A stretch of 64,000 bases of DNA, from contig NZ_PCOT01000005.1 of the NCBI RefSeq assembly GCF_002979415.1, positions 92,363 through 156,362 on the forward strand. Direction: 5' to 3'. The translations under genes were made by a program, and so were the position numbers. Shown here piece after piece: positions 1 through 8,186 of this stretch. Numbering within the stretch: the first letter of the stretch is position 1; each line of letters starts with the position of its first letter. The notes below the pieces were generated by a model. That model ran no database searches, had not been told where the DNA came from, and saw only the letters and a list, made by a program, of their open reading frames with translations. The stretch comes from Microbacterium sp. MYb72 (GTDB lineage: Bacteria; Actinomycetota; Actinomycetes; Actinomycetales; Microbacteriaceae).

Positions 1-797
1 ACGGCACGCAGTTCACCGGGTCGAGCGACATCGTCGGCGGCAGCGACATCTCGGTGGCCGCCGGATCGCACGTCGTGGTGATCACGGCGGGGGCCAAGCA
101 GAAGCCCGGGCAGACGCGGATGGAGCTCGCCGACGTGAACGCCGGCATCATCCGCGACATGCTTCCGAAGCTCATCGAGGTGGCGCCGAACGCCGTCTAC
201 GTCATCGTGACGAACCCCTGCGACGTGCTGACCGTGATCGCCCAGGAGGCGACAGGGCTTCCGCCGGAGCGGATCTTCTCCTCCGGCACCGTGCTCGACA
301 CCTCGCGTCTGCGGTGGAAGCTCGCCGAGCGCGCCGGCGTCTCCACAGGCAGCGTCCACGCGTACATCGTGGGCGAGCACGGCGACACGGAGTTCCCGCT
401 CTGGTCGCACGCGACGATCGGCACGGTGCCCATCCTCGACTGGGAGACTCCGGAGCACCCGCGGCTCACTCTCGACGAGCTGCGCGGGATCGCGGTCGAC
501 GTCAGGGATGCCGCATACAAGGTGATCCAGGGCAAGGGCGCCACGAACTACGCGATCGGGCTCTCCAGCGCGCGGATCGTCGAGGCGATCCTCCGCGACG
601 AGCACGCCGTGATGCCGGTGAGCACGGTGCTCCACGACTTCCACGGGATCGACGGCGTCGCTCTCTCCGTGCCGTCCATCGTGAGCGCGGCCGGAGCGGT
701 TCCCGTCCGCAACACGACGTTCTCCCCGGAGGAACTGGAGCTGCTGAGGCTCTCGGCTGGGGCTCTGGCTTCGGCCGTGGACGACCTCCGCGGTTAG
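1..797 (+). CDS. ldh: L-lactate dehydrogenase, 5' end outside window
   Basis: NAD-dependent L-lactate dehydrogenase (pyruvate to lactate, cytosolic). The reading frame is open from the first bases and runs upstream of the window, so the N-terminal Rossmann glycine loop is not visible; about 264 residues remain. Seen: the substrate-specificity loop AGAKQKPGQTR, with Gln before the Lys as in lactate rather than malate dehydrogenases, the TNPCD segment, and the catalytic His in GEHGD (codon 378-380). The GTG at 54 is internal and not a real start. Identification as LDH rather than MDH rests on the loop residue. Confidence 0.93.
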   Translation, partial: GTQFTGSSDIVGGSDISVAAGSHVVVITAGAKQKPGQTRMELADVNAGIIRDMLPKLIEVAPNAVYVIVTNPCDVLTVIAQEATGLPPERIFSSGTVLDTSRLRWKLAERAGVSTGSVHAYIVGEHGDTEFPLWSHATIGTVPILDWETPEHPRLTLDELRGIAVDVRDAAYKVIQGKGATNYAIGLSSARIVEAILRDEHAVMPVSTVLHDFHGIDGVALSVPSIVSAAGAVPVRNTTFSPEELELLRLSAGALASAVDDLRG

Positions 798-903
798 GCG
801 TCGCGAGCAGGGCGGATGCAGCGGGGTACGATCGGCGCGGGGCCGCGTCGTCCGACACGAGATCGTCGTCCCGCCCGTGGCCCGCAGCGAGCATCGGAGG
901 ATC

Positions 904-1791
904 ATGACCCGTCGCATCGTCATCAGCGGAGCATCCGGCCTGATCGGATCGGCGCTGGCAGCGTCGCTGCGCGCGGACGGGATCGAGGTGACGACCCTCG
1001 TGCGTCGTCCGCCGCGCGCCTCGCACGAGGTGCAGTGGAGCCCGGGAGAGGCGCCCCTCGACCCCGACGTGCTCTCCGGAGCGGAGGCCGTGGTGGCGCT
1101 CGGCGGAGCCAGCGTCGGCAGGCTGCCCTGGACGCCACGCTATCGCCGCGAGCTCCTTTCGTCGCGCCTGCGCCCGACGGAGACGATCGCCGCAGCGCTC
1201 CGTGCGCAGGGATCGGATGCTCCCGCCTTCGTGTCGGCCTCCGCGGTGGGGTACTACGGCTCGGCTCCGGGCGCCGTGCTCGACGAGTCCTCACGAGCGG
1301 GGAGCACCTTCCTCGCGGAACTGTGCGTGGCGTGGGAGGACGCCGCCCGTCGCGCAGGGGAGGGTGCGCGTGTGGCGCTGCTCCGCACGGCGCCGGTGAT
1401 CCACCCGCGGGGAGTGCTCAAGCCGCTGATCGCGCTCACGAGACTCGGCGTCTCGGGGCCGCTGGGCACGGGCACGCAGATCTGGCCCTGGATCTCCCTC
1501 GACGACGAGGTGCGGGCCATCCGGCACACCATCGACGAGGGGCTCGCGGGGCCGGTGAACCTGACCGGACCGACCCCGGCCTCCGCGAACGACATCGGAC
1601 GCGCGCTCGCCCGCAGGATGCACCGCCCGTTCTGGCTGCCCGCTCCCGCCTGGGCGCTTCGCCTCGCGCTGGGCCCCGCGGCCGATTCCCTGCTCCTCGG
1701 CGATGCGGACGTGCGTCCGCTCGCACTCGAGCGCTCGGGCTTCTCGTTCTCCCACGCGACGGCGGAGGATGCCGTGGAGCACGCGGTCTGA
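904..1791 (+). CDS. TIGR01777-family NAD-dependent epimerase/dehydratase
   Basis: Short-chain-fold protein of 295 residues, the usual length for this sugar-epimerase-like family of unknown substrate. Residues 7-13 form the nucleotide loop GASGLIG; the SASAVGYYG segment near residue 115 is the family's active-site region. The ATG at 904 is preferred over an upstream in-frame ATG (877) because CGGAGG lies 3 bases before it and the protein then begins directly with the first beta strand. In Mycobacterium tuberculosis the homologue (Rv2216) sits beside the dehydrogenase E2 gene; here it is about 23 kb away from it, next to ldh. Confidence 0.88.
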   Translation: MTRRIVISGASGLIGSALAASLRADGIEVTTLVRRPPRASHEVQWSPGEAPLDPDVLSGAEAVVALGGASVGRLPWTPRYRRELLSSRLRPTETIAAALRAQGSDAPAFVSASAVGYYGSAPGAVLDESSRAGSTFLAELCVAWEDAARRAGEGARVALLRTAPVIHPRGVLKPLIALTRLGVSGPLGTGTQIWPWISLDDEVRAIRHTIDEGLAGPVNLTGPTPASANDIGRALARRMHRPFWLPAPAWALRLALGPAADSLLLGDADVRPLALERSGFSFSHATAEDAVEHAV

Positions 1792-1794
1792 GCG

Positions 1795-2559
1795 TCAGTT
1801 CCCGTGCGGGTCGAGGCTGTTGAGGGTCGCGACCACCTGGTCGTAGTCACCCCGCGCCTCGCCGTAGCGAAGGAACTTCACGTTCTCGACCTGGATCTCG
1901 GTCGCGTCCGGCTGCGTCTCGATGAGCTCGACGACCTCGGAGACGAAGTCGTCGAGAGGCATCGCGAAGGCGCTGCTCTCCTGGCCGGGCATCAGCGCCG
2001 TGCGCACGGACGGCGGCTCGAGCTCGACGATCCGCACTCCGGTGCCGGCGAGCTGCAGGCGCACCGACTCGCTGAGCATGTGGATCGCCGCCTTCGTCGC
2101 GTTGTACGTCGGAGTGACGCGCAGGGGCGCGAACGCGAGTCCCGACGACACCGTCATGATCGTGGCGTCCGGTACCGCCCGCAGCTGCTCGATGAAGGCG
2201 GCGATGAGGCGGATCGGGCCGAGCAGGTTCGTCGTGACGGTCGCCTCGGCGGTTTCGAGGAAGCCCTCCGGCGTCGTCCAGTCCTCGACCCGCATGATGC
2301 CGGCCATCGTGACGAGCACGTTGAGGTCGGGGTGTGCGGCGATGACCTCCTCGGCGGCGGAGCGGATGCTGTCGGCATCCGTCGTGTCGATCTCGACCGT
2401 GTGCAATTCGGGGGTCTCGGCGGCGATCGTCCGGAGCAGGTCGGCCCTGCGACCGCCGATGATCACGGTGTTGCCGCGTGCGCTGAGCGCCCTGGCGAGG
2501 GCGAGGCCGATCCCGCTGGTCGCCCCGGGGATGAAGATGGTGTTTCCGCTGATGTTCAT
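1795..2559 (-). CDS. SDR family oxidoreductase
   Basis: Classical short-chain dehydrogenase/reductase, 254 residues. Seen: cofactor loop GATSGIG at residues 12-18, catalytic Ser138/139, Tyr152 and Lys156 (YNATK). The usual NNAG is TMAG here. The start at 2559 gives the standard family N terminus; upstream in-frame codons encode non-homologous sequence. A CAGGCT box ends 6 bases before the ATG, consistent with leaderless transcription. It is divergent from the XRE-type regulator at 2661, which may control it (inference from arrangement only). The substrate cannot be told from sequence. Confidence 0.88.
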   Translation of the reverse strand: MNISGNTIFIPGATSGIGLALARALSARGNTVIIGGRRADLLRTIAAETPELHTVEIDTTDADSIRSAAEEVIAAHPDLNVLVTMAGIMRVEDWTTPEGFLETAEATVTTNLLGPIRLIAAFIEQLRAVPDATIMTVSSGLAFAPLRVTPTYNATKAAIHMLSESVRLQLAGTGVRIVELEPPSVRTALMPGQESSAFAMPLDDFVSEVVELIETQPDATEIQVENVKFLRYGEARGDYDQVVATLNSLDPHGN

Positions 2560-2565
2560 GTTCCC

Positions 2566-2571
2566 AGCCTG
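2566..2571 (-). promoter_or_regulatory. -10 box of the SDR gene
   Basis: CAGGCT on the minus strand with a 6-base gap to the ATG at 2559 and no Shine-Dalgarno between; reads as a leaderless -10 element. Confidence 0.45.
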
Positions 2572-2648
2572 CGGAGGTTCCCGCGGGCGTGGCAGAGAGC
2601 GCTCATCCATGGATCGGCGCTCCCTGGATGCGCACGGCGCAGACGGGG

Positions 2649-2654
2649 GATACT
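2649..2654 (+). promoter_or_regulatory. -10 box of the XRE regulator
   Basis: GATACT ends 6 bases before the ATG at 2661; there is no room for a Shine-Dalgarno, suggesting a leaderless mRNA. Confidence 0.5.
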
Positions 2655-2660
2655 TCGGGG

Positions 2661-3506
2661 ATGGATCGTGATGCCCTCGCCGACTTCCTGCTGCGACGCA
2701 GACAGGAGCTGAAGCCGTCGGACGTCGGTCTGAGCGAGGGGCCCCGGCGCCGCACCAGCGGACTGCGCCGCGAGGAGGTCGCGATGCTCGCCGCGATGTC
2801 CGCCGACTACTACGCGCGGCTCGAACAGCGCCGCGGCCCTCAGCCCAGCGTGCAGATGCTGTCCTCCCTCTCGCGGGCGCTCCGGCTCACGCCCGACGAA
2901 CGCGACTACCTCTACCGGGTCAGCGGGCACAGTGCGCCGGATCGCGCCGTGTTCAGCGACTACGTCGCCCCGAGTCTGCTGCGCGTCATAGACCGCCTGA
3001 GCGACACCCCCGCTTTCGTCGTGTCCGTCCTCGACGAGGTGCTCGTGCAGAACGACGCCGCGCGTGCCCTGTTCGGCGACGCGAGCGCGCGGAAGGGCAT
3101 GGAGCGCAGCGGGATCTACCGCTGGTTCGCCAGCCCCGAGGAGGAGCGCCGCATCTATCCGGTGCGGGATCACGAGCGTCACGGCCGCACTCTCGCGGCG
3201 TCGCTGCGCGCGGCGCACGGCACCTGGGGGCCGACGTCGCGCGCGGGGGAGATCGAACAGGCTCTGCGTGCCGTGAGCCCCGAGTTCGTCGACTACTGGG
3301 AGGACCACGAGGTCCGCCGGAGGTTCGAGGATCGGAAGACCGTCGTGCACCCGGATCTCGGCGAGATCGAGGTCGACTGCCAGGCCCTCCTCACGCCCGA
3401 CGAGTCTCAGGCGCTCATCGTGCTGACCGCGGCGCCGGGCAGTGAGGCGGCGAGCAGACTCGATCTGCTCAGGGTGCTGGGGACGCAGACGATCCGCTCG
3501 TCGTGA
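2661..3506 (+). CDS. XRE-type regulator with MmyB-like ligand domain
   Basis: 281-residue transcriptional regulator. Residues about 1-75 are a Cro/CI-type helix-turn-helix (RREEVAMLAAMSADYYARLE is the core); the rest matches the MmyB-like PAS-type ligand-binding region common in actinobacteria (SDTPAFVVSVLDEVLVQN onward). Start chosen at 2661 because it lies 6 bases after a -10-like GATACT and gives the family N terminus (MDRDALADFLLRRR). Regulators of this group often control the divergently transcribed oxidoreductase, here the SDR gene. Its 3' end overlaps the convergent methyltransferase-like gene by 38 bases. Confidence 0.88.
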   Translation: MDRDALADFLLRRRQELKPSDVGLSEGPRRRTSGLRREEVAMLAAMSADYYARLEQRRGPQPSVQMLSSLSRALRLTPDERDYLYRVSGHSAPDRAVFSDYVAPSLLRVIDRLSDTPAFVVSVLDEVLVQNDAARALFGDASARKGMERSGIYRWFASPEEERRIYPVRDHERHGRTLAASLRAAHGTWGPTSRAGEIEQALRAVSPEFVDYWEDHEVRRRFEDRKTVVHPDLGEIEVDCQALLTPDESQALIVLTAAPGSEAASRLDLLRVLGTQTIRSS

Positions 3507-4446
3507 CGGCTGCGCGGTGGCCCTTCGGCAGACGCGGGATCCAGCAGGACACGTCGTTCCGGTACTCGTCGAACTCGGCGCCGAAGCGCGCGGAGAGGTC
3601 GGCCTCCTCCTGCGGTCTGACGAGGGTGTTCCAGATCAGTGAGCCGCACAGGGCGTAGGCGACGACCATCCAGGAACCGAGGGCGAGGCCGACGGCGACG
3701 CCCTGGGCGATGCCCGCCACCGCCATCGGATTGCGCACGTAGCGGTAAGGGCCGGAGATCACGAGATGCCGGGCCATATGCGCGGGCAGCGGTGTGCCCT
3801 CACCCTTGACGAGCATCGAGACCGCCGACCAGATGCCGAGCGCTCCGGTCGCGACGAACAGCACGCCGCCGCCGATCCGCACGGCGACGGGGACGTCGAC
3901 GGCGAGCATCCACCGGGATTCCAGAGCGGAGATGCCCAGGGGCAGCACGCCGAGGAAGAGCACCCAGAACAGCAGCATCTGACGGAAGATCCGCACGGCG
4001 AGTCTGGTGCGGCCCTCATCGTCTGCCGTGCGGAACGCGAACGGCCCGCTGACGATCCATTCGACGGGAGCTCTGCCGCAGACGATGACGATGCCCGCCG
4101 CGATGGACCCCATCGCGGCGAGGGCCATGAGCAGTGCGCCCCATCCCGACAGCGTCGTCGCCGTCGCATAGACCGCCATGCCCGCGGCCACCAACGCGGT
4201 CCACGGGACGACGATCCACACAGCCCAGCGGATGCCGCATGCGACGAGCGCCGAGGCGAGGACGAAGAGGGGGATGTCGGCGACGGCGATCACGGCAGCG
4301 GGGAGGTCGCCGAGCGTCGCGTGTCGCAGGGAGTCCGTCGTGAAGACCCCTACCCACCAGAGCGCTCCCAGGACCGCCTGAAGACCGAAGTACGCTCGCG
4401 CGCTCCCCGGGGCGACGCCGATGCCGGCGATCGTGATGCTGCTGAT
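3469..4446 (-). CDS. membrane protein with isoprenylcysteine-methyltransferase-like domain; start uncertain
   Basis: Polytopic membrane protein with about seven hydrophobic segments. The C-terminal part (GPYRYVRNPMAVAGI ... RPQEEADLSARFGAEFDEYRN) is the phospholipid/isoprenylcysteine methyltransferase signature, which binds S-adenosylmethionine. No ATG, GTG or TTG lies between the stop of the upstream AKR gene and the first membrane segment. An ATC at 4446 sits 7 bases after AGGAG and overlaps the AKR stop, so a rare ATC start is plausible. Alternatives are the ATG at 4536 inside the AKR gene, or GTG at 4293, which would remove the first membrane segment. Function beyond methyltransferase-like is unknown. 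Confidence 0.75.
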   Translation of the reverse strand: MSSITIAGIGVAPGSARAYFGLQAVLGALWWVGVFTTDSLRHATLGDLPAAVIAVADIPLFVLASALVACGIRWAVWIVVPWTALVAAGMAVYATATTLSGWGALLMALAAMGSIAAGIVIVCGRAPVEWIVSGPFAFRTADDEGRTRLAVRIFRQMLLFWVLFLGVLPLGISALESRWMLAVDVPVAVRIGGGVLFVATGALGIWSAVSMLVKGEGTPLPAHMARHLVISGPYRYVRNPMAVAGIAQGVAVGLALGSWMVVAYALCGSLIWNTLVRPQEEADLSARFGAEFDEYRNDVSCWIPRLPKGHRAAVTTSGSSASPAP

Positions 4447-4447
4447 C

Positions 4448-5278
4448 TCAGGACTCCTCGTGCGTCCGCGGGTCGGCGCCGAACAGCCGGCCGTCCTGGC
4501 GCCCGAGCGCGGTGATCGCCTCGACCTCCGCCGCATCGAGCACCACGGAGCCCGCTGCGAGGTTCGCCGTCTGATGCTCGAGAGACGTCGCCATGGGGAT
4601 GGCGACGGTCTCGCGGGTGACATGCCAGGCGAGCACGGCCTGTGCGGCGCTGATGCCATGGGCCGCGGCGACCTCGACCACGACCGGCTCCGAGAGCAGG
4701 GCCGATCCCTTGCCCAACGGGCTCCAGGCCTGGGTGAGGATGCCGTGTTCACGGTGATAGGCGAGCTGCTCGGTCTGCGGGAAGTAGGGGTGCACCTCGA
4801 TCTGGTTCACCACGGGGCGCACACCGGTCTCGCGCTCGATGCGCTCCAGATGCTCGGGGAGGAAGTTCGACACGCCGATCTGCCGCACCACGCCGCGCTG
4901 CTGTGCGTCGACCAGGGCCTGCCACGCCTCGACGTACTCGTCCTGGCTCGGGTTGGGCCAGTGGATCAGATGGAGGTCGGTGGCCTCCAGCCCGAGGCGG
5001 GACCGGCTCTCCTCGATGCTCGTCCGCGCCTTCGCCGCGGCATGATGACGACCAGGCAGCTTGGTCGTCACGATCACCTCGGAGCGATCGGCGCCGGACG
5101 CCGCCACTCCGCGCCCGACCGCGCCCTCGTTCTCGTAGTTGAACGCGGAGTCGATGAGTCGGTATCCGGCGCCGATCGCCGCGGCGACGGCATCCGATCC
5201 GGCATCTCCTCGCAGACCGTAGGTTCCGAGTCCGATCGCCGGCAGCTGGAATCCGTTGTGGGCGGTGAAGCGGTTCAT
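4448..5278 (-). CDS. aldo/keto reductase
   Basis: NADPH-dependent aldo/keto reductase of 276 residues, typical of the 2,5-diketo-gluconate reductase branch. The catalytic tetrad is visible: Asp43, Tyr48 (LIDSAFNY), Lys73 and His106 (LHLIHWPN). Start at 5278 (MNRFTAHNG) is favoured over 5302 because a TACGCT -10 box ends exactly 6 bases before it. It is followed with a 2-base overlap by the methyltransferase-like membrane gene, suggesting one transcript. Substrate unknown. Confidence 0.9.
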   Translation of the reverse strand: MNRFTAHNGFQLPAIGLGTYGLRGDAGSDAVAAAIGAGYRLIDSAFNYENEGAVGRGVAASGADRSEVIVTTKLPGRHHAAAKARTSIEESRSRLGLEATDLHLIHWPNPSQDEYVEAWQALVDAQQRGVVRQIGVSNFLPEHLERIERETGVRPVVNQIEVHPYFPQTEQLAYHREHGILTQAWSPLGKGSALLSEPVVVEVAAAHGISAAQAVLAWHVTRETVAIPMATSLEHQTANLAAGSVVLDAAEVEAITALGRQDGRLFGADPRTHEES

Positions 5279-5284
5279 GCCTTC

Positions 5285-5294
5285 AGCGTACGCT
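5285..5294. promoter_or_regulatory. palindromic divergent leaderless promoter
   Basis: AGCGTACGCT is a perfect 10-base palindrome. Read rightwards it gives TACGCT ending 6 bases before the ATG at 5301; read leftwards it gives TACGCT ending 6 bases before the ATG at 5278. One palindrome thus provides both -10 boxes of the two divergent genes, whose start codons are only 22 bases apart. Confidence 0.55.
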
Positions 5295-5300
5295 GGGGCC

Positions 5301-5681
5301 ATGGACGACCAGAGATGCCCGTGCGGATCGGGGGATGTGCTCGGCGGATGCTGCGGCCCCCTGATCGCCGGCTCTCCCGCTCCGACGGCCGAACGACTGA
5401 TGCGGTCACGCTACACGGCCTTCTCGCTCGGCGACACCGCGTATCTCCGCGCCTCCTGGCACGGCTCGACTAGACCCCCCGTGGTGGATCTGGAGCCGGG
5501 ACTGCGCTGGCGACGGCTCCTGATCATCGACCGCGTCGCCGGCGGCCCCTTCGATCGCGAGGGCGTCGTCGAGTTCGAGGCGTTCTGGCAGCAGGGCGAT
5601 GAGCGCGGATCGCTCCGCGAACGCAGCCGTTTCGTGAGGGAGGGGCGGCGTTGGCTGTACCTCGACGGAGAAGTGCAGTGA
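5301..5681 (+). CDS. YchJ-family SEC-C zinc-binding protein
   Basis: 126-residue protein of the YchJ/UPF0225 family. Residues 6-18 form the SEC-C metal-binding motif (Cys6, Cys8, Cys17, Cys18 in CPCGSG...CCG); the remainder is an NTF2-like domain (RYTAFSLGDTAYLRASWHGSTRP). Start at 5301 is fixed by the SEC-C motif beginning at residue 6 and by the -10 box 6 bases upstream. Its role is not established; it is divergent from the aldo/keto reductase. Confidence 0.85.
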   Translation: MDDQRCPCGSGDVLGGCCGPLIAGSPAPTAERLMRSRYTAFSLGDTAYLRASWHGSTRPPVVDLEPGLRWRRLLIIDRVAGGPFDREGVVEFEAFWQQGDERGSLRERSRFVREGRRWLYLDGEVQ

Positions 5682-5701
5682 GAGACGTCGCACGCACCGA
5701 C

Positions 5702-5707
5702 TAGATT
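5702..5707 (+). promoter_or_regulatory. -10 box of the Zn-ribbon protein gene
   Basis: TAGATT ends 7 bases before the GTG start at 5715; the spacer lacks a Shine-Dalgarno. Confidence 0.5.
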
Positions 5708-5714
5708 TGAAGAC

Positions 5715-6446
5715 GTGAACGCCAGCCCGGAACACCAGCGCATCCTGCTCGACGTCGCCGATCTCGATCGGCGCATCTCCCAGGCGGATCGTGCGCGCAC
5801 GAAGCCGGTGCAGGGGCCGCGCATCACCGAGCTCGTCGCCATCCGTCAGGAGCAGCTGCGGGAGCTGACCACGCTCACCGGAACCCGCGACGATGTGCGG
5901 GTCGAGCTGACTCGTCTCGAGTCCGACGTGAAGCTGGTCGAGCAGAGGCGCGCCCGCGACGCCGAGCGTCTCGCCGCCGCGACGAACTCCAAGGAGGCGC
6001 AGGCACTCGAGCACGAGCTCGACAGCCTCGCCAGGCGCCAGAGCAACCTCGAAGACGCCGAGCTCGATGTGATGGGTCGTGTCGAGGAGGCGGATGCCGC
6101 GGTCGCCGCCCAGCAGGCGCTGCTGGACGCCACGACGGCGGAGGGCTCGGCGCTCACCGCGCAGGCGAAGGCCGACGTGGCGGCGGCCACCGAACTCGGC
6201 GAGCAGCTGGCGCGCGATCGTGCCGCGATCACCGAGCAGATCCCCGCGGCCCTGCTGGCCGACTATGCGCGGCGCGCGGCGAACAGCGCGGGCGCCGCCC
6301 TTCTCACCCGCGGCACCTGCGAAGGATGCCGCATCCTGCTGCCCGGCACCGACCTCAACGACATCCGCCGTGCCGCGGAAGACGCCGTCGTGTCCTGCCC
6401 GGAGTGCGGATGCATCCTGGTGCGCACCGAGGAATCCGGGCTGTGA
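5715..6446 (+). CDS. CT398-like coiled-coil protein with C-terminal C4 zinc ribbon
   Basis: 243 residues. Residues about 1-190 are heptad-rich, charged helix (two long antiparallel coiled-coil arms, as known for CT398/HP0958-type proteins). The last 42 residues carry a C4 zinc ribbon with Cys202, Cys205, Cys228 and Cys231 (CEGCR...CPECGC). This family is conserved across actinobacteria, and structural relatives bind nucleic acid or flagellar/secretion partners; the function here is unknown. GTG start is supported by the -10 box 7 bases upstream. The polymerase-like gene follows after 25 bases and may be cotranscribed. Confidence 0.87.
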   Translation: MNASPEHQRILLDVADLDRRISQADRARTKPVQGPRITELVAIRQEQLRELTTLTGTRDDVRVELTRLESDVKLVEQRRARDAERLAAATNSKEAQALEHELDSLARRQSNLEDAELDVMGRVEEADAAVAAQQALLDATTAEGSALTAQAKADVAAATELGEQLARDRAAITEQIPAALLADYARRAANSAGAALLTRGTCEGCRILLPGTDLNDIRRAAEDAVVSCPECGCILVRTEESGL

Positions 6447-6471
6447 TCTCCGCGCCACGAGCGCGACGGCG

Positions 6472-8178
6472 GTGACCTCGCGGCGTCCCCCCGAGCGCAG
6501 GATCGCCCTGGTGGCGACGGGCTCCGGCCGATACGTCGCGGTCGAGCTCGGCGACGATGACGTCGAGATCAGCAGGCACGAGCTCTCCGCGGGCGAGCTG
6601 CCCGGCTGGGTGGCCGCGCGCGAGGACGAGGCGACGCCGAGATGGATCCTCCGCCATGCCAGGGAGATCTATCCGATGCTCCTCGACGCCGGGGTGTTCC
6701 TCACCCGCACTCATGACCTGCTGCTGTGCCACGCGATCCTCCGCGACACGGACACGGTGGCGCGTCCCCTGGCGCCGTCGGCGTCCTGGGTGCGCCGTGA
6801 ACCCTCGGACGACGCGCCTGCGCTGTTCGACGTGATGGAGCAGCACCCCGCAGAAGACCCGGTCGCCGACGCGCTGGATCAGTACCGGGCGCAGCGTCGG
6901 GTCATCGCCGACGGCCACGACGGGCGCCTCCTGCTGCTCTGTGCGGCGGAGTCGGCCGGCGGGCTCATCGCCGAGGAGATGCGCGCGGCAGGACTCCCGT
7001 GGAACGAGGACGTCCATCGGGGGATCCTCGCGGACACGCTGGGGACGCGCCCCGTCGGGGGCGGTGTCCCGTCGCGCATGCTCGAGCTGGCCGACCGCGT
7101 CCGCGCGATCCTCGGCGACGCGACGCTGAACCTCGACAGCCAGCCGAAGCTCCTGCGCGCCCTGCACCGCGTGGGGGTGCAGGTCGAGTCGACGAACCGC
7201 TGGGAGCTCGCGCAGCACAGCCACGCCGTCGTCGAGCCCCTCCTCGCGTACAAGAAGCTCGCGCGTCTGCTCAGCGCCAACGGGTGGGCGTGGCTCTCCG
7301 AGTGGGTCCACGACGGGCGCTTCCGACCGATCTACATCCCCGGCGGCGTCGTCACGGGAAGGTGGGCGTCGGCCGGAGGGGGAGCGCTGCAGCTGCCGCG
7401 TATGCTCCGCACGGCGGTGCGCGCCGACGACGGGTGGATGCTCGTCGTCGCGGACGTCGCTCAGCTGGAGCCGAGGATGCTGGCCGCCATGGCCGGCGAT
7501 CGGGCGATGGCGCGGGCGGCGCAGGGAAGCGACCTCTACGCGGGTGTCGTCGACTCCGGCGCCGTGGGGACGCGCGAAGAGGCGAAGTACGCCGTGCTCG
7601 GTGCGATGTACGGCGCGACGACGGGGGACAGCGGGCGACTGGTGCCGAGGCTCCGCAAGGTGTACCCGCGGGCGATGGCGCACGTCGACAAGGCGGCGAG
7701 GAAGGGCGAGGACGGCGGGGTCGTCTCGACCTGGCTCGGTCGCTCGTCGCCGCGCCCGTCGGATGAGTGGTCGCGCATGCAGGCCAGAGCGACCGACGCC
7801 GACGTCGATCAGACGGAGGTCGCCCTCGCCCGCCGGCGCGCCCGCGACTGGGGCCGTTTCACCCGCAACTTCGTGGTCCAGGGCACGGCTGCCGAGTGGT
7901 CGCTGATCTGGCTCGCGGAGATCAGGCATCGGCTGAGGGACTTTCCGGAGTCGGAGGCGCCGGCGATCGCCTCGGGTCCCTTCGCGCGGCATCCGCATCT
8001 GGCGTTCTTCCTGCACGACGAAGTGATCCTGCACGTGCCCGCCGAGCAGGCGGAGGCCGCAGCCCAGGCCGTGCGCGAGGCTGCAGCGGTGGCGACCACT
8101 CGACTCTTCGGCGGCTTCCCCATCGACGTACCGCTCGATCTGCGGATCGCCGAATCCGCGGAGAAGGAGTCCCGGTAG
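6472..8178 (+). CDS. family A DNA polymerase-like protein (3'-5' exonuclease/polymerase type)
   Basis: 568-residue stand-alone family A polymerase, distinct from full-length Pol I (about 900 residues). Polymerase motif A is at Asp328 (DVAQLEPRM), motif B near residues 370-385 (AKYAVLGAMYGATTGDSG), and motif C at His515-Asp516-Glu517 (HDEV). The N-terminal 190 residues correspond to the exonuclease-like part and look degenerate; I see no full DnaQ-type acidic set. GTG at 6472 is the first start after the upstream gene and gives the expected N terminus. Its stop codon TAG forms part of the rnpB -10 box. Confidence 0.85.
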   Translation: MTSRRPPERRIALVATGSGRYVAVELGDDDVEISRHELSAGELPGWVAAREDEATPRWILRHAREIYPMLLDAGVFLTRTHDLLLCHAILRDTDTVARPLAPSASWVRREPSDDAPALFDVMEQHPAEDPVADALDQYRAQRRVIADGHDGRLLLLCAAESAGGLIAEEMRAAGLPWNEDVHRGILADTLGTRPVGGGVPSRMLELADRVRAILGDATLNLDSQPKLLRALHRVGVQVESTNRWELAQHSHAVVEPLLAYKKLARLLSANGWAWLSEWVHDGRFRPIYIPGGVVTGRWASAGGGALQLPRMLRTAVRADDGWMLVVADVAQLEPRMLAAMAGDRAMARAAQGSDLYAGVVDSGAVGTREEAKYAVLGAMYGATTGDSGRLVPRLRKVYPRAMAHVDKAARKGEDGGVVSTWLGRSSPRPSDEWSRMQARATDADVDQTEVALARRRARDWGRFTRNFVVQGTAAEWSLIWLAEIRHRLRDFPESEAPAIASGPFARHPHLAFFLHDEVILHVPAEQAEAAAQAVREAAAVATTRLFGGFPIDVPLDLRIAESAEKESR

Positions 8179-8181
8179 ACT
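8176..8181 (+). promoter_or_regulatory. rnpB -10 box overlapping the polymerase stop codon
   Basis: TAGACT, of which the first three bases are the stop codon of the polymerase gene; it lies 6 bases before the first paired base of the RNase P RNA (8188). No clear -35 is seen. Confidence 0.55.
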
Positions 8182-8186
8182 GGACG

